This document shows positions 21,063 through 33,994 of a stretch of 64,000 nt of DNA, in pieces. This DNA comes from Polytrichum commune. Its lineage: Eukaryota > Streptophyta > Polytrichopsida > Polytrichales > Polytrichaceae. The stretch's first letter is position 1. Each line of letters starts with the position of its first letter. The notes beneath the pieces were generated by a model. That model worked only from the letters and a program-made list of their open reading frames with translations, was not told where the DNA came from and made no database searches. Location: positions 2,294,501 through 2,358,500 of the forward strand of contig OX485805.1 of the NCBI GenBank assembly GCA_950295325.1. Direction: 5' to 3'. A program made the translations under genes and the position numbers.

Positions 21063-21944
21063 CTACACGTCTGAAGTATAATCTAGTATTTATCAACCTA
21101 ACATGACTTTTAGGTGTCCAAATGGCCAATATTATTTTGAGAGGATCCCACTCTCTCAAAATATTGAATAGCGTGTTTATGGTAAATAAGTGAAAAGGCA
21201 CAATCACACCACTCTTCATGTCAGTAAGTGGAGTTGACTTTCTCTCAGTAACTTGGAACTGAAAGTCAACACAATAAACCACACTATTCAAAAGGTCACA
21301 CTAATTAACGAGCCTATCTAACGTACATGAGCATGGCAACCTTCCTAGTCATGAAGAGCAAGTAGCCTTGTTGCAGAGAATTAAGTGCACGCAATTGAAA
21401 TGTGGACAATGCTATCAAAACACAAATCTCATAACACACTTCCTACGTAGTTGAAAATTTTACACATCTAGCACGTGTTTCAGAACACATTTTTCTATGC
21501 AATTGAAAATTTTACAAATCTAACACAAAATGATGTATTCACAATCATTGTGCTCAAGGACTCGTATGCCGATAGTGGAGAGAGAGAGAGAGAGAGAGGA
21601 CTGATTTTTTTTGACTATGGAGATCTTTCATATTGCCTACCTCGAGCACCTTTGGAGAGGTTGTTGGAGGAAAACGCTCGATGATCACGCCCTCTCTATC
21701 GATAATAAACTTGGCAAAGTTCCACTTGATATTGTCTCGATATTCGCCTCGAATGCCACCTTTGGTAGCCTTGAGAAACTTGTATAGGGGCGCTTGGTTG
21801 GGCCCCATCACCTCGATCTATCACATAACATGCACCAACAAAGTGTCGCGTGTTGGAAAGATTTCCCAGAGTAGAGTACCCTAAACCTCGGTCAAATTGA
21901 AGCATGTCTAGATTTTGATGAATTTGAAGACCGATATCCAAGAA

Positions 21945-22110
21945 CATAACATTATTTAGATCCGTAACAGTGTTTTGTGGGACTGACAATATATTAAGGA
22001 ATATTCTCAAACATTCTCCACACTCAGGTTGAATGTGGAGAATACCAAAGAATATTCTGTAGAATATTGTCAGTCCCACATATTTTGTTATGAATTTAAA
22101 TAGTGTTATG
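21945..22110. mobile_element. F6 MITE, copy 1 (in GPX-like intron)
   Basis: Inverted ends are CATAACATTATTTAGATCCG and the mirror ...AATTTAAATAGTGTTATG, extending through GTGGGACTGACAATAT / ATATTGTCAGTCCCAC. It is about 166 bp, a near-palindrome. Confidence 0.8.
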
Positions 22111-22509
22111 AACGTGATGTACAAAATATTCATTCATGTGGTATAAGCTCTTGTGAACGATGGGATTCTAAAATTGATTGTTTGTGTCTCCAAAGAGAGA
22201 CATTCTAAAGGTCTTGCAAGCAAGGCTACCAACCTTAGCAAATATTGGAAACGTAGCTTTATATTTGGAACGTGCAAACTCCAAAATCTCCTTGTTCGAC
22301 CCAGGCTCCATGTTCCCAAAATCATTCGATGGAAATGCTAGTATCTCAAGACCTTCATGCGCCGGTGGGAACTTGGTTAAAAGGATTAGTATTCGTATGA
22401 AAAAGTTGTGATGAAACCTTAGCTTTCCAAAAGATATAGAAAGCCTACTAGTGAATATGTGATATAGGCCTCACTTTCGCAGTGGTGGGTGTATTTGTAT
22501 GTGTTTATA

Positions 22510-22880
22510 AATCAAGATACATGATGATTTTTACGAACTCCCAACAAGTATTGAAGTAAGATTTCTGCACAAATTAGTAGAGGAGGTGAAAATGTAGTCA
22601 TATGTGACAACAATGATTGGATGTATGTGTTGTGTATTTGAGCTTAGCCAATTCTATAAACTCAATATTATTAAATTACATATACGTATGCTTTGATTGG
22701 AACATTGCATATGATGGATGTGCTAATATTAGACATGTTCATTTTTTACAACTTAGCTTAAAATATCAATAAGTGATTCTAAACCCCTGCATACTACACT
22801 GTGTCACCCATAACATGCCTCTTCGGGTCTTCAAGAGTCAATCCCTTGTGGGTGCACATGCACATTTTGAGGTTTGTTGT
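22510..22880 (+). repeat. dispersed repeat F10, copy 1 (GPX-like intron)
   Basis: It shares CCAACAAGTATTGAA.TAA, GTGACAA(C/T).(A/G)TGATT and TTACATATA(C/T)GTATG with 28645-29030 in a carboxypeptidase intron, in the same order. Confidence 0.6.
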
Positions 22881-23500
22881 GCCTTCAAGATTACAAATTA
22901 TGTAAGTAGGTTACTCACCGTCGCCTTTCAAATTCTTATGGAGCTCCACGAGTTCCCTATAGTTGATGTCAGTAAGTCCACTGCAATCATGGCCACAAAC
23001 AAATGAATTAGAAATTTTTTTCTTATCACCTGCCATCGAGGATTTAGTAAAACTCTTCCCCCATGAGTATATTGTTGACTCATAATAAATTGACCTCACT
23101 TAGATTGATTCGGGGTCTCTGACCTAGATTTAGGTGTGAACTCAACTTAAATTAATACCCCCCCCCCTCCCCCAACTTTACATAGGAGTCAACGTTTTCA
23201 CCCCCCCCCCAATGGTAGGCATTGTGATCATGTACTCGATAATCTATATCCTCAACCATTGAAGCATTTAAAGACGATTCAGTCAATTGACAAAACAAAT
23301 TAAAACATGCCATTTCTCGGATTTCCTCGAATCCCAAATGTGCAACATTCAAATGACAACTAAACTGCCCTTTGAAACCTCTTCCAATAATATGAACAAA
23401 CTCAACAAGAAATACTAACACATCGTATTTAAGTTTGAAGTTATTTTCAGAAACCTCAATTCGTTCACAAGAGAATGTGATTCAAGACCACCAATACGTG

Positions 23501-23647
23501 CATAACATTATTCAGATCCATAACAATGTTATGTGGGACTGATAATATTTCACGAAATATTCCCCACATTCAGTCTAACTATGAAAGACATTCCGTAGAA
23601 TATTGTCAGTCACACAAAACATTGTTATGGATATGAATAATGTTATG
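23501..23647. mobile_element. F6 MITE, copy 2
   Basis: It begins CATAACATTATTCAGATCCA and ends ATATGAATAATGTTATG, with GTGGGACTGATAATAT mirrored by ATATTGTCAGT. It is about 147 bp and the second member of the family at 21945. Confidence 0.8.
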
Positions 23648-23997
23648 TTGTATTGAGTTAAACACTTCTCAAATTTTTATGGTGAGGAGACTTATATAGC
23701 TGGCAATTTACCAGCGCGAAGCAACATTGAGGAGCACTATGATCTTTCCCTTGTATTTACTGAGTGCCACGTCATTTCCTTCGCAGTCCTGGCATCACCA
23801 CAAATCTCTATATCCGTATATCAACTCTGCTTTCACATTAATTCAATCACATCAAACAACAAATGTTGCATCCATGCTTACCAACTTATCAAAGCGTTGT
23901 CGTTTAGTGTTTTGTTTTTATAGTTCAAAAGTTGCAGATTGCCTATAGTTCCACCAACAGTTGCTTGCCTTGTAATATTTAGTTATAAAATCATCTA

Positions 23998-24375
23998 AGG
24001 TAGATGAGTCTTAAATGGTTACTTTTTCCTACTAGCCCATTTCTCCTTGGATATGAAGCATGCGATTAGTACAAGATGGTTAGCAAGATCCAGATCGAGG
24101 CTGTAGCCACTTTTCTCATAGTTTCTGGAGTTCATATGAAAAATATTTTTATTCACTATATAAGTGAAGTTTCTCATGCTCGTTAAATGGTCATAGAAGG
24201 CCGCCCAATTACAGTGATGATATAACCTAGAACGGTTATCACATTTTGAGCACACAATCCAATCTCTTTCAAACACATGACTTTTTGATATCTGTTCTTG
24301 GAGGAACACCTGACCACAAACTACTCAAATATAGGTGTCGTAATAAGAAAAGTAGCCGAATAAGGGTTGAGAATC
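23998..24375 (-). mobile_element. F4 MITE copy (about 380 bp)
   Basis: It begins AAGGTAGATGAGTCTTAAAT and runs to 'ACTCAAATATAGGTGTCGTAATAAGAAAAGTAGCC'-type sequence. F4 termini share AAGGTAGA in inverted orientation. It is the commonest element in the right two thirds of the window. Confidence 0.75.
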
Positions 24376-24899
24376 CCTCCAGAGAACCAGTTAGATTATT
24401 TATGCAACATACCTTCACGACGAACTCGTGAATACTCTTCTCTGGAACTAGATGTGCATCTGATGGGTAAGCTTGGAAACCCATTGTATTTTCAGCTTTG
24501 AGATTGAAACTACATGTTCTTCAAGTGCATTAAGTTCCACGTGGCCAGTTCCTCCTCGCCCACTGAATCCTCATTCAGAGTGTTATTAGGGAGCGACAGA
24601 CATGTTCTGTAAACAAAAATTAAAGATTTCCATGCTTCAAAGTGTAGGAGATTCACCAACCAATGAAATGATTTCTGAATAAGTAGATCGCATCGTTACG
24701 TCTGTTGGATGTCAAGTGTTTTCGGCTTCAGACGAGGTTTTGGAGCTTGCTAATGAAAAAATTGAACCCGAGATTTGTGAAGATTTATTCCTCATAGAAG
24801 CTTGACAGTTGGAAGTTGAAATAAGACGTAGTGGGAGCACAAGAGGTTTTGAAGAGATTTATTTTTTTGCTATTGCCGCAATGATTAGGGTAGACAACA

Positions 24900-25250
24900 C
24901 TTATTCAGATACTTTTCTTAGTAGGACTCCTATATTTGAGCGGTTTGTGGTTTGGTGTGGCTCCAAGAACGGATACTAAAAAGTCATGTGTTTGAAAGAG
25001 ATTGGATTAACTGCTCAAAATATGATAACCATTCATCGTTCAATGGATAATATAATGGGGGGAGGGTGTTAAGACCATTTAATGAGCAGGAGAATCTTCA
25101 CTTTGATAATGAAGAAGATAATTATATGAGCTTCAAAAATAATGAGGAAAGTGAGGACAGCCTCGATTTGGACTTGCTAACCCATCTTGTACTAATCACG
25201 TGTTTCATATCCTGGGAGAAGTGACTTAGTCAGAAAAAAATAACCATTCA
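24900..25250 (+). mobile_element. F4 MITE copy
   Basis: The orientation is opposite to the copy at 23998. It reads CTATATTTGAGCGGTTTGTG... ATTTAATGAGCAGGAGAATC ... TTGGACTTGCTAACCCATCT. Together the two copies form a large imperfect inverted pair 0.5 kb apart. Confidence 0.7.
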
Positions 25251-25679
25251 GCACCCATCAACGTTATGGATAGCTTCAAGGGTAACCTCTTCCACATTCT
25301 GCAAAAATACTTTTGACAACGGAATAGCAATGTAACAATTTCAGATCTGATTCACAACATCGCCCAAGCATTCAAATCAAGGATCACATGAGGAAGTTAC
25401 CAAGTGGTTTTGTACCTTGTGACAATTTTCACATTTGTATACATAAAGCATGAACCATCATACAGGTTGAATGAAATGACAATTCTATCCAATTTCATCC
25501 TTTTGAATCAAGAAGTGGCGCAGGCCAAGAAAAGGGCCTCCCTGCCCTGCTACGTCAAATGTAAACCTCTTTCTATGATATACAGGCGTCATAGAAACCT
25601 AATGCTTTCAGCAGTTTGGCTAAATGGCAATACTTGTATCACAAAAATACTTCACAAGAGACGCAATGGTCTTGATTGT

Positions 25680-28600
25680 TTACAAGGGTTCATCTGCAAG
25701 AAAACGTGAGAGGAATGTCAAAGCCTCCGCTGGCTTGTACTCGGGAACAGTATGCCCTGAACCCTGCACACATATCAGTGGATAATAACCATCAGCATGG
25801 TGCTTGAAAACAATAAAGGTAGATGGGTCTCAAATGGTTACACTTTTCTGACTAGCCCACTTCTCCTAGAATATGAAACACGCGATTAGTACAAGAGGGT
25901 TAGCAAATCCCAATTGAGGCCGTAGCCACTTTCCTCATACTTTTTGGAGCTCATAGAGTTATCTTCTTCATTATCAAAGTGAAGATTCTCCTGCTCATTA
26001 AATGGTCATATATAGAGGTCCCCCCAATTATGTTGACCATTGAACCTAGAATGGTATACCTATTTTAAACACATCTTTTTGGTATCCGTTCTTGGATCCA
26101 CACCAAACCACATACCACTCTAATATAGGTGTCCTAATAAGAAAAGTAACCAAATAAGAGTTGTCATGGTTAATACTGTCAAATTTCATGGTGACGCCCC
26201 TTAAACAAATCAGAGTTAAAATATTGGTATCCCCGTATTACTTCGAGTCGTATCTGGAATTGAAGAAATTATGATACACCCTACTTGACTAAGTCCATTT
26301 CCTCCACAATGTCAACCTGTTTTCTATTCTAAGAGGCTAGTTTGCATTAAAAAGAGGATAGTTCGTCCTTTGTTTATTACTTCCAAGCATCCAATAAGAA
26401 AAGAAATTACATCAATGTTGCTAAAGCACTGCCACCAGGATAGGGCTTCAATGTCTTATCAATATGGAACAAAACTCAGGATATAGAAAATAGCCAGATT
26501 AGAAGGGGGGTAGTTTTTTGGATAGGTTAGACATTACCTTGATTGTCGCGAAGGTAAGATTGTTTACATATTTTTGTGTATACCTGCAGGAGAGTCATGA
26601 CATTTATGTTTAGAGACACTACCAGCCAAATGCCAGAACCGTAAGGAAAATGGGTCTTAAAAGGATTTTCCTCTCTGCATTCACTTGTCGTAGGATATGA
26701 GACATGCAATTAGTGTGAGATGAGTAGCAAATCCAAATCGTGCCTGTGGTCACTTTCCTTATGATTTTTGGAGCTTGTATGAATATCCTGATCATTGTCA
26801 AAGTGAAGATTCTCCAAGTTACTTAATGATCATGTAGGTGCCCCCAGTTATGTTGACTACTGCGTGTAGAATGGATAACAAATTTTGAGCACTTAGTCCA
26901 ATCTCTTTTATTAGATCCACAATATGAAATCCATACCCAATCATTCACCACTCACATATAGGTGTCCATTTAAGGTGAGGCACCGAATTAGGCACATCTA
27001 CCTCATTTCTCCAAAGGCCCAGTGATATTCAAAGCAATGCATTTCAACAGAACTATTTATAAAAATGAGGCTTACCCTGCGACTTGACGTCCAACAAACC
27101 ATGCCCTCCATGTGTCAGAAATATTGTAACCGAGTGACGCTGTCCAGGCCTCTGACCCCGTGTATGGGACACACATATCATGGTCACCACTGCAATAATA
27201 ACATCTAATAAAATTAATATTTGAATTTTTTGGATGTAAAATGAGGCTTACTCTTTTTACCCTTAATAGTTGAAATTGGATATGGAGAGCATAAAACCAT
27301 TTGCATATGAGAAACAAACTTAAAATATATATGGAACTGATTTGGATACCATTCAAACCTGTTCAAGAGTTGGAATTAAAACCTGTAAATTAGGGCACGA
27401 TATCCACTTGTTGTAAGCTCCCGGTGGATTGGTATCATACTGCCAGCGTCATGATAGAAAATAATATTGTCTGTACAAAGTTCCCAAGGGCCAATGTCTC
27501 CCGCCTGCACAATCAGATAATTAGGTGTCCTTAGTTCCTCCAGGCATCCCTTTTATAATGAGAGCACATTGTTTGAGGTTATGCAATAGCTTAAGCCATC
27601 AATATACACACAGATGTCCAAGCACAGTAGAATCCCCCAGGAAATCTTTATGCACATGAAATAAGATTGATTTACACATAAGGTAGATGGGTCTTAAATG
27701 GTTACTTTTCCTGATTAACCGAGTTCTCCTAGGATATAAAACACACAATCAGTACAAGATAATTAGTAAATCTAAATTCAGGCCATAGCCACTTTTCTCA
27801 TGATTTTTAGAGATCATATGAATATCTTATTCATTGTCAATGTCAAGATTTTTGTGCTCGTTAAATGGTCATACAGGTTCCCCTTCACCCTTATGTTGAC
27901 TATTGAACCTAGAATGGCTATCATATCTTGAATGCACAGTTCAATTTCTTTTTTAAATGTATCTTTTTGGGATCCGATCTTGGAGCCACACCAAACCACA
28001 TACTGCGCAAATACAGGTATCCTAATAAGAAAAGGAACCACATAGGGGTTGTCTACCTTAAGACTTCAAACAGAGGAAACACATACCGGTTCTGCATGAA
28101 GAGCAGCTCGGACAGAAGCATTATTCAAAAATACTGAAGCGATACTATCATCCTGTTATTGGCACACAAGATATTGGTATAGATTAGGCAAAATTACATG
28201 GATCTGTCTCTGATCGTGCTTTTGAAATACAATAAATGCCAACAGCCATTTATAAAGTGCTGTCACCCGAAAAATATATCCCTGAGCAAAGAATTTACAG
28301 AAACATACCGTACAGGGAACATTTTCGGAGTCAAACAAAGTCTGAGAAAGGCTGGGCCATGATGGAACTCGCCCTTCTCTTAATGGCAATCGTAAGGGCC
28401 ACGCACGACCAAACATTCTCTTCCTGATTTTATGAGGTCCCTCAGTTTCACCTAGCCTACGAAAGCTCGAAGGCAGCCTTGTGTTGGTACGAAGTGAGCC
28501 ACTTCCTGAGTCAGGGTAGTAGCAGGGCTCCAAAATGTCGTAAATGTTGACACCTTCCACGTCCTGCATAAAATTGGTGCAAGTCAATACTATGGGAAAA

Positions 28601-31600
28601 GATAAACTTCACACGATACAAAGAATTCAGATATGTCACTAAGTTGCACAGTGTAAGATTTGTACAAACCGCCAACAAGTATTGAAATAATGTTTTATTT
28701 GATCTATGATGGTGAATCCAATATTTGTGCAACTTCTAAAAACGAGGAAATGAAAATAAAGTCATAGGTGACAATGGTGATTAGATATACATGGTATTTT
28801 TTGAGTCTAGGTCATTTATACAAGTTCAAATTTCCCTAAAATTCAGTTTACATATATGTATGATCCGAGTGGAATAATTCTTATAAAAAATGGGGTAACT
28901 TTAAAAAGGGTCACTTTTGACACTTCTAGGTAAATATATCAAGTAAATCTAAACTCCTCTGTGTGACACCTTGAGGCCCCAAATGGGCCTCTCAGGTCTT
29001 TTAAGAGCTAAGCACTGGCAAAGCACCTGTCCGCCTTGAAAAGAAAAGGTCTCCACATGAGCATGCTTATGTTAACAACAGCATACCAAATAAAAACAGC
29101 ATCTTCAAGGTATCCACAAGGCTATTATGTTCACAACTCTAATTGAGCACCAATTGTACTTGGCACTCACAGTGTCGAGCAATACCAGACTTTAAGAATT
29201 TGGTGTTGAGAAACACAAAAGCAGCATTCAGCAAAACTCTTAACCAGGGAAAACAAAGGGGGGAAAATTTAATACCGCATACACATTTTCCAATTTTGAT
29301 AGGCAGGTACTGTCAGTGGCATTCCAATAAGAATTATTACAAGCTTTTTGTACATCCTGCACACAGAAAATGAGTAATTATGTAAGTCCATATGGCGTGA
29401 ACACATTCTACATTCTCAACAACTCTGGAACTCTGCCAGGTTTAAGTATTGAGCCAAACATACTACTAGCTTCCAAGACTAAAAGTGTAGCTATACCTAG
29501 TGGTAAGTCTATGAAAACACAATGTTAGGAATTAACAAACAAAGAATGTGTCCACACCTAATGTTAGAGTTATCATCAAATCTTATGTGGTATATGAGGC
29601 ATCTCTTGATGTGTTAAGTGGCAAGACACCACTTATGGCTAGGTTATCATTATGTTAAGCCTCAAGTTTCAGTTCAATATGAGGTGGCACTTTTTATGAT
29701 AAAAAAACGATCAAATAACATGTGATGCTATCCTTGTCACAAAAAGCTAGATAATAACAACAAATTAAGTAACACCCACCTTATACATGTTAAATGAGAT
29801 CAAGCCCATCCCATAGATGAAAGGAATAATCGCATCCCCGTCAAATTTGTCATCAGTGCATCCATTACCAACCATGTAACCCTGCAGACACCAAGTAAAA
29901 GGTATCACATAATGCCACACAAGTAAGATAGAAACAAATCTGCTGGGAACATCAATAACCACTTTCAGCCTTGAGGTATTACCTTGAAATTCAACACAGG
30001 CTTCACTCCAGCTTTGATTCCTGTCAATCAACATGAACTGATGAATTTAGGAGGCTGTGTGGAAGAGTTGCTATGACTTAAAACCACAAGGTGAGCAAAA
30101 GCGAGAGGTAGTATTAAGCTGGTCCAGTTCAATGCACACCAATATAGATAATATAATCACTTTTGGCACAAAATAATTGTTTTCTTGATGAAAGGTGCCA
30201 TGCAGTGGTTGGTTGGAACAAGTGAGAAATTTGACATGGCAGGAAACTAGATTCATATTTGGTGAGTAAAGTGCCTAATTGGTGGGGTACTACTGGTGAT
30301 ACAGCAGGCCCCTTCTTGATTAAAAGGAATTACAAGGTCAGAAAAATATTCAACGTTTTTATAAAGCATTGCACACCAAAAAGTATGTAGGACAAATCAG
30401 GTTTACCATTTGCAACGTTGCGGCTGAGTGTTGGTACATAAATGCCGGCATAAGATTCACCAGAAATGTAGAATGGATTTGCTAGAAACTCTGGGTAATC
30501 TTGAAACCACTGAACACCAAAAAAGTTGGCCAAGTGAGCTGCTGATACAGATGTGCAGTACATGAAAACCCATCCATCAAATGCGAGTAAAACCTATTTT
30601 TATTCATGAACCCGTAATTTTCCTTAATTCACAATTTAAAGATTCAATTGTGACCCAAGTCTATCAAACATTTTCAAAGTGGAAAACAAAAATCATGTCT
30701 CTGACCTTCAACAAAAAGGTGTGCGTGTCCGATGCGGTTTGTAAATCGCCAGTAATATAGTCGGCCCGTGTTTTTGAGTAAGAGTACCCAACTCCTGCTG
30801 GTGAATCCACATACAATACGCTTGCAACCTAACACCACAATTTTTCCCCCATTAAGGCTCAAGATTGGTGAGAACAGTTTTTAATACCTAAGAAAGGTTT
30901 TGACAAAGAGTTGGACAATAGAGATGACAGACCTTGGACCATGAATATGGGTTCAGCGTCAGCGTTGGCAGGCTCTTTAGGTCTGGGCTCGGGGTGAATT
31001 TAAATGGCCCTGGAAAAAGGAAATTGTGAGGTTTAGGGTCACCAAAAATTAGAGCAACCAGAAACAGAAAAGGAACATTGCGTTTAGACTACAGTGAGAA
31101 TAATCATCAGTCTCATGCTTCAGAAAATACACAGAATTAAACATCGCAGTCACAAATACATGTGAGGTCACCATTACATAACCCAATGCCCAAACTCAGG
31201 CAATGATACAACACATGCAAAATAAGATTGATTCAATCAAAACACACTCAACCTGACTGGCAGCTCAGAGGTGGAACTCAGGAGAGGATTAGGTTGCTTT
31301 TGAAGCAACAGAGCTACTGCAAAGACTTAGCTATTCCATTACCCAACGCCACTAATGTTCGGCCAACACACCGCCACTCCCAAACGCAGAGCACCATGCA
31401 AAATGGAGTACATTCAATCAAGAACGTCATTGTTGCCTTAGGAGGAGAGACGATCGGCTCCTCATACAAGAATCTGGCACTTTGAAAAAGAACCCGGGCT
31501 TTATTGTGGGTTTACTCGCAAGTCCACAAACGATAACTCCACCAACACCTCAGAGGTGGAGCTCAGGAAGGATTTGGTTGACTGAGAATTTAAGAGAAAG

Positions 31601-32650
31601 AGGGCTAACTGCGAGTTTTGACGCCAAAACATACAAACTATGCGAACTCAGGTTCATTCAATCAAGAACATCATGGCCTTTCCTCCTACAAGAATCTGCC
31701 CCTCTGCCAAAGAACAAGAGCTTCATCATAGTTTTCCAGTCCACAGACTTAACCCCACCGACACCTCGGAGGTGGAGCTCAAGAAGTATTCTGGTTGTCT
31801 TTAATTAACAAAGACACCTGCAAATCTTGAAGGCTTAGCTATTTTCATTACCCAATGCCCAATAGTGCAACAATGAAATTGGGTTAACTCATTCAAAGAA
31901 CATTATTGCCTTAGGACGATAAGCATTTGCCACTTTCACAAAGCATCTGACCTTCATTGTGGATTTACTCACAAGTCCACATATTTAACCCCACTGACAC
32001 CTCGGAGGTGGAGCTCAGAAAAAGGAACTTATCATCTTTCAGAAACAGAGCTACCTCAAACTTGGAGGCAAATTTTGGGGGATGCGAGAGTTGAATGCCC
32101 CAAACATTACTGCTTAACAAGAAAGTGGACAGGAAGAAAAACAGAGGATAAAATGAAATGAGATGACATGGAATGGAATGGAATTTCACCATGCTCATAG
32201 ATGAAGCCATCAAAACTAGAGCATCCAGGACCACCATTAAGCCACAACAACACGGGGTCTGTGGAAGCATTTCCTTCAGACTCCACGAAATAGTAGTACA
32301 ACGACCTCCCATGCGTCTCGTTTACCGTCACGTACCTGAACCAAATCCCCACACCCCCCAAAACAAATTAGCTCAAAACCCAACAAAACCCGAACGAAAC
32401 TCAACATAACACAACAATCGAACTCACATTTCTCTCCAACCACACACAAATTTCCTCTTCAACACCAACTTCCAATTTAAGAGTTCATCATAAATCACAC
32501 TCACCCCGCATGATGCTTGGAAGGCAGAGTCCCATCGAACCCCGGAATTGACTTCACCTCCGATCCAGCAGGTGATCCAACCACCACAGAAACCGATACC
32601 ACCACCAAAACAGCAATCCAAGCCAACGATTCCCTCATACTCCTCCTCAT
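25680..32650 (-). CDS. serine carboxypeptidase-like protein, complete, 14 exons, 500 aa
   Basis: Exons (high to low): 32650-32505, 32335-32190, 31009-30933, 30828-30706, 30509-30407, 30020-29983, 29881-29780, 29356-29276, 28563-28309, 28152-28087, 27504-27383, 27189-27076, 26583-26538, 25763-25680. All introns are GT-AG and phases match throughout (1503 nt). Residues 1 to about 25 form a signal peptide ([14 protein letters not shown]). SIPGFDG, then [13 protein letters not shown] (oxyanion site), GESYAG (nucleophile Ser183), [11 protein letters not shown] (Asp, about 422-424) and [11 protein letters not shown] (His477) give the S10-family triad. Residues about 273-357 hold the excisable linker ([24 protein letters not shown]), typical of carboxypeptidase I/SCPL20-type enzymes of the secretory pathway or vacuole. 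Length is normal for the family. Function is C-terminal peptide hydrolysis, although acyltransferase SCPLs share the fold. Three introns contain F4 MITEs. Confidence 0.95.
25815..26170 (-). mobile_element. F4 MITE copy in last intron of the carboxypeptidase gene
   Basis: It begins AAGGTAGATGGGTCTCAAAT and contains AACACGCGATTAGTACAAGA and CCTAGAATGG. It ends in TAATATAGGTGTCCTAATAA. Confidence 0.75.
26645..27000 (-). mobile_element. F4 MITE copy in intron 12 of the carboxypeptidase gene
   Basis: AATGGGTCTTAAAAGGATTT at one end, GGTGTCCATTTAAGGTGAGG at the other; GAGACATGCAATTAGTGTGA lies in the middle. It is more diverged than its neighbours and starts only about 60 bp from exon 13. Confidence 0.65.
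27679..28062 (-). mobile_element. F4 MITE copy in intron 10 of the carboxypeptidase gene
   Basis: It begins AAGGTAGATGGGTCTTAAAT and ends ATAGGGGTTGTCTACCTT, so both ends show the F4 inverted terminus AAGGTAGA. The right end lies about 25 bp from exon 10. Confidence 0.8.
28645..29030 (+). repeat. dispersed repeat F10, copy 2 (carboxypeptidase intron 8)
   Basis: It matches 22510-22880 through CCAACAAGTATTGAAATAAT, GTGACAATGGTGATTAGATA and a tail with GCCTCTCAGGTCTTTTAAGA. No terminal inverted repeats were seen. Confidence 0.6.
31240..32020 (-). repeat. degenerate tandem repeat filling intron 2 of the carboxypeptidase gene
   Basis: CAGAGGTGGA(A/G)CTCAG or CGGAGGTGGAGCTCA occurs near 31265, 31550, 31770 and 32005. 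It is linked to repeated TTCAATCAAGAAC.TCAT, TTTACTC(G/A)CAAGTCCAC and ATTACCCAA(C/T)GCC segments. About four units of 220-285 bp. Confidence 0.7.
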
Positions 32651-33582
32651 TGCAACAATCCGCCTTCAACCTCCCAAGGTTTGATTTGCTGTGAACTTCA
32701 GTACATTCTTAGAGAAAGAAAGACGAGTTCAGAAGCCCAATTGTGCACTGTTTGCACTAAAAATGCGCCCAAATGTGTGGAGAGAACCGTTATGGGGAAT
32801 GCTTCAGGATTGGATCGATTGGTGATGGGCTTATTTAACGTTGGGAATAAGTAAGTTTAATAAGCTTACGTAAAGTTTGTGATGGGTGCAGTGGTGCATG
32901 TTGGAAGCGTAAAGAAGGAAGAGGAAAGGAAAAGGAAAAGGGGAATGAGGATGGACCGTGGCAGAGAGAGCACATGTAGGAGGGGATCTGGGCCGTTGGT
33001 TAATGCAGCGGCTGAGATGTGCTCAGATGCTTCAGTTCTGGTTCGGCGGCAATGGCCGGGATAAGTACAGTAATAAGTTTGGGTGGCAGAGCATTTTGGG
33101 GTTCTGAAAGGCTGCAAGAATGATCATTCAGTTTTGGGCATATATAAGGTAGAAATACCATAAGCCGTGAAAATAATGTGATTCGCATTGAAGATCTGGT
33201 CTGACAATCATGAAATAATTTTCCAAGATAGACGAGAAAGATTCATGAAGAATGCAAGTTGTTTCATATTTTTTTGCCTTGTACAAAAAATTCCACAATT
33301 TTTCAAAGTGGAAAGTTTGTCCAACCCCCTACTCGTTCACTGGATTCTCCCTACACCGAAAACGGTACTCCGCATTTCCATACAGAACATCGCCTAAATC
33401 GGTTACCTCATGAGTACATTAACACTTGACTCCCATTGGCTACAGTAAGCGTGCACGCATTGAAGTTGCCGCCGAGCCATGATCGGTTTTAGAAATGGCA
33501 CTTCACTATTATGACGGCGGTCTAGTGCACGGCTAGAGGGCGGTCAACCGCTTATCGTATTTCTACCTTTAATAAGGTAGAC
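32651..33582. other. carboxypeptidase 5' flank and intergenic
   Basis: Minus-strand TTAAATAAG (rc of about 32830-32838), about 180 bp upstream of the start codon, is a weak TATA candidate. The rest has no supported gene. 32918-32960 is an A/G-rich run. Confidence 0.4.
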
Positions 33583-33990
33583 GTGCCTAATTGGATACTT
33601 CTCTTAATCAGACACCTCGAGTTGAGGAGCCCATAACCAATCACTTAAGAGATTCTATGCTAGATCTGGAGAAGTATGAGGCAGTGCAATTTTTTCCCGT
33701 GTAGGAAGATAGGAAGATAGAAATCAGAAGGATCACAAAATTTTGGGTCATTTTATTCCTTAAATTGAAATCACTATGGATTTTTGATGCCAAAAGTTGG
33801 CCTAAACATATTACCAATGTCTATAGCCTGCTATAACCGCTCATTCCTTCTCACTTTAGCACTCAAAACCAGGACATGTGTTATAGCATTATTGGTTCCA
33901 TCCTAAATCAAAATTCAATCCTAGCCTAGTCGAAAATCCGGGGCCCTATAGATTGCCAATGGGGGGTCCTGATTGGGAATAGGCACCTCT
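33583..33990 (-). mobile_element. F3 MITE copy (inverted)
   Basis: It starts GTAGACGTGCCTAATTGG and ends GATTGGGAATAGGCACCTCT. The core carries ATATTACCAATGTCTATAGC and AGGACATGTGTTATAGCATT. It abuts an F4 copy on its right. Confidence 0.7.
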
Positions 33991-33994
33991 TCTA

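Larger units (their letters stand above)
21641..22980 (-). pseudogene. glutathione peroxidase-like gene with lost active-site residues (partial)
   Basis: Three in-phase minus exons are 22980-22919, 22352-22234 and 21817-21641. They encode SGLTDINYRELVELHKNLKG, then [20 protein letters not shown]...FPIFAK, then IEVMGPN...[15 protein letters not shown]...RFPPTTSP. The order and spacing match plant thiol-dependent GPX, which reduces peroxides with thioredoxin. Plant GPX normally reads FPCNQFGxQEPG; here both Gln and the Cys are replaced. The second redox Cys (EFACTRF) is also absent (EFARSKY). The Trp-Asn pair of IKWNF remains. The exon encoding the peroxidatic Cys region was not found upstream, where poly-C and MITE insertions lie. 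The C-terminal exon is also unresolved. Intact splice sites and frames suggest recent decay or a repurposed protein. Confidence 0.7.

Noticed and set aside
23152-23421. Minus ORF containing LNVAHLGFEE as the missing GPX first-Cys exon
   Set aside because: The NVAxxCG motif is not matched beyond three residues, there is no Cys at the right place, and the phase to exon 22980 does not fit.
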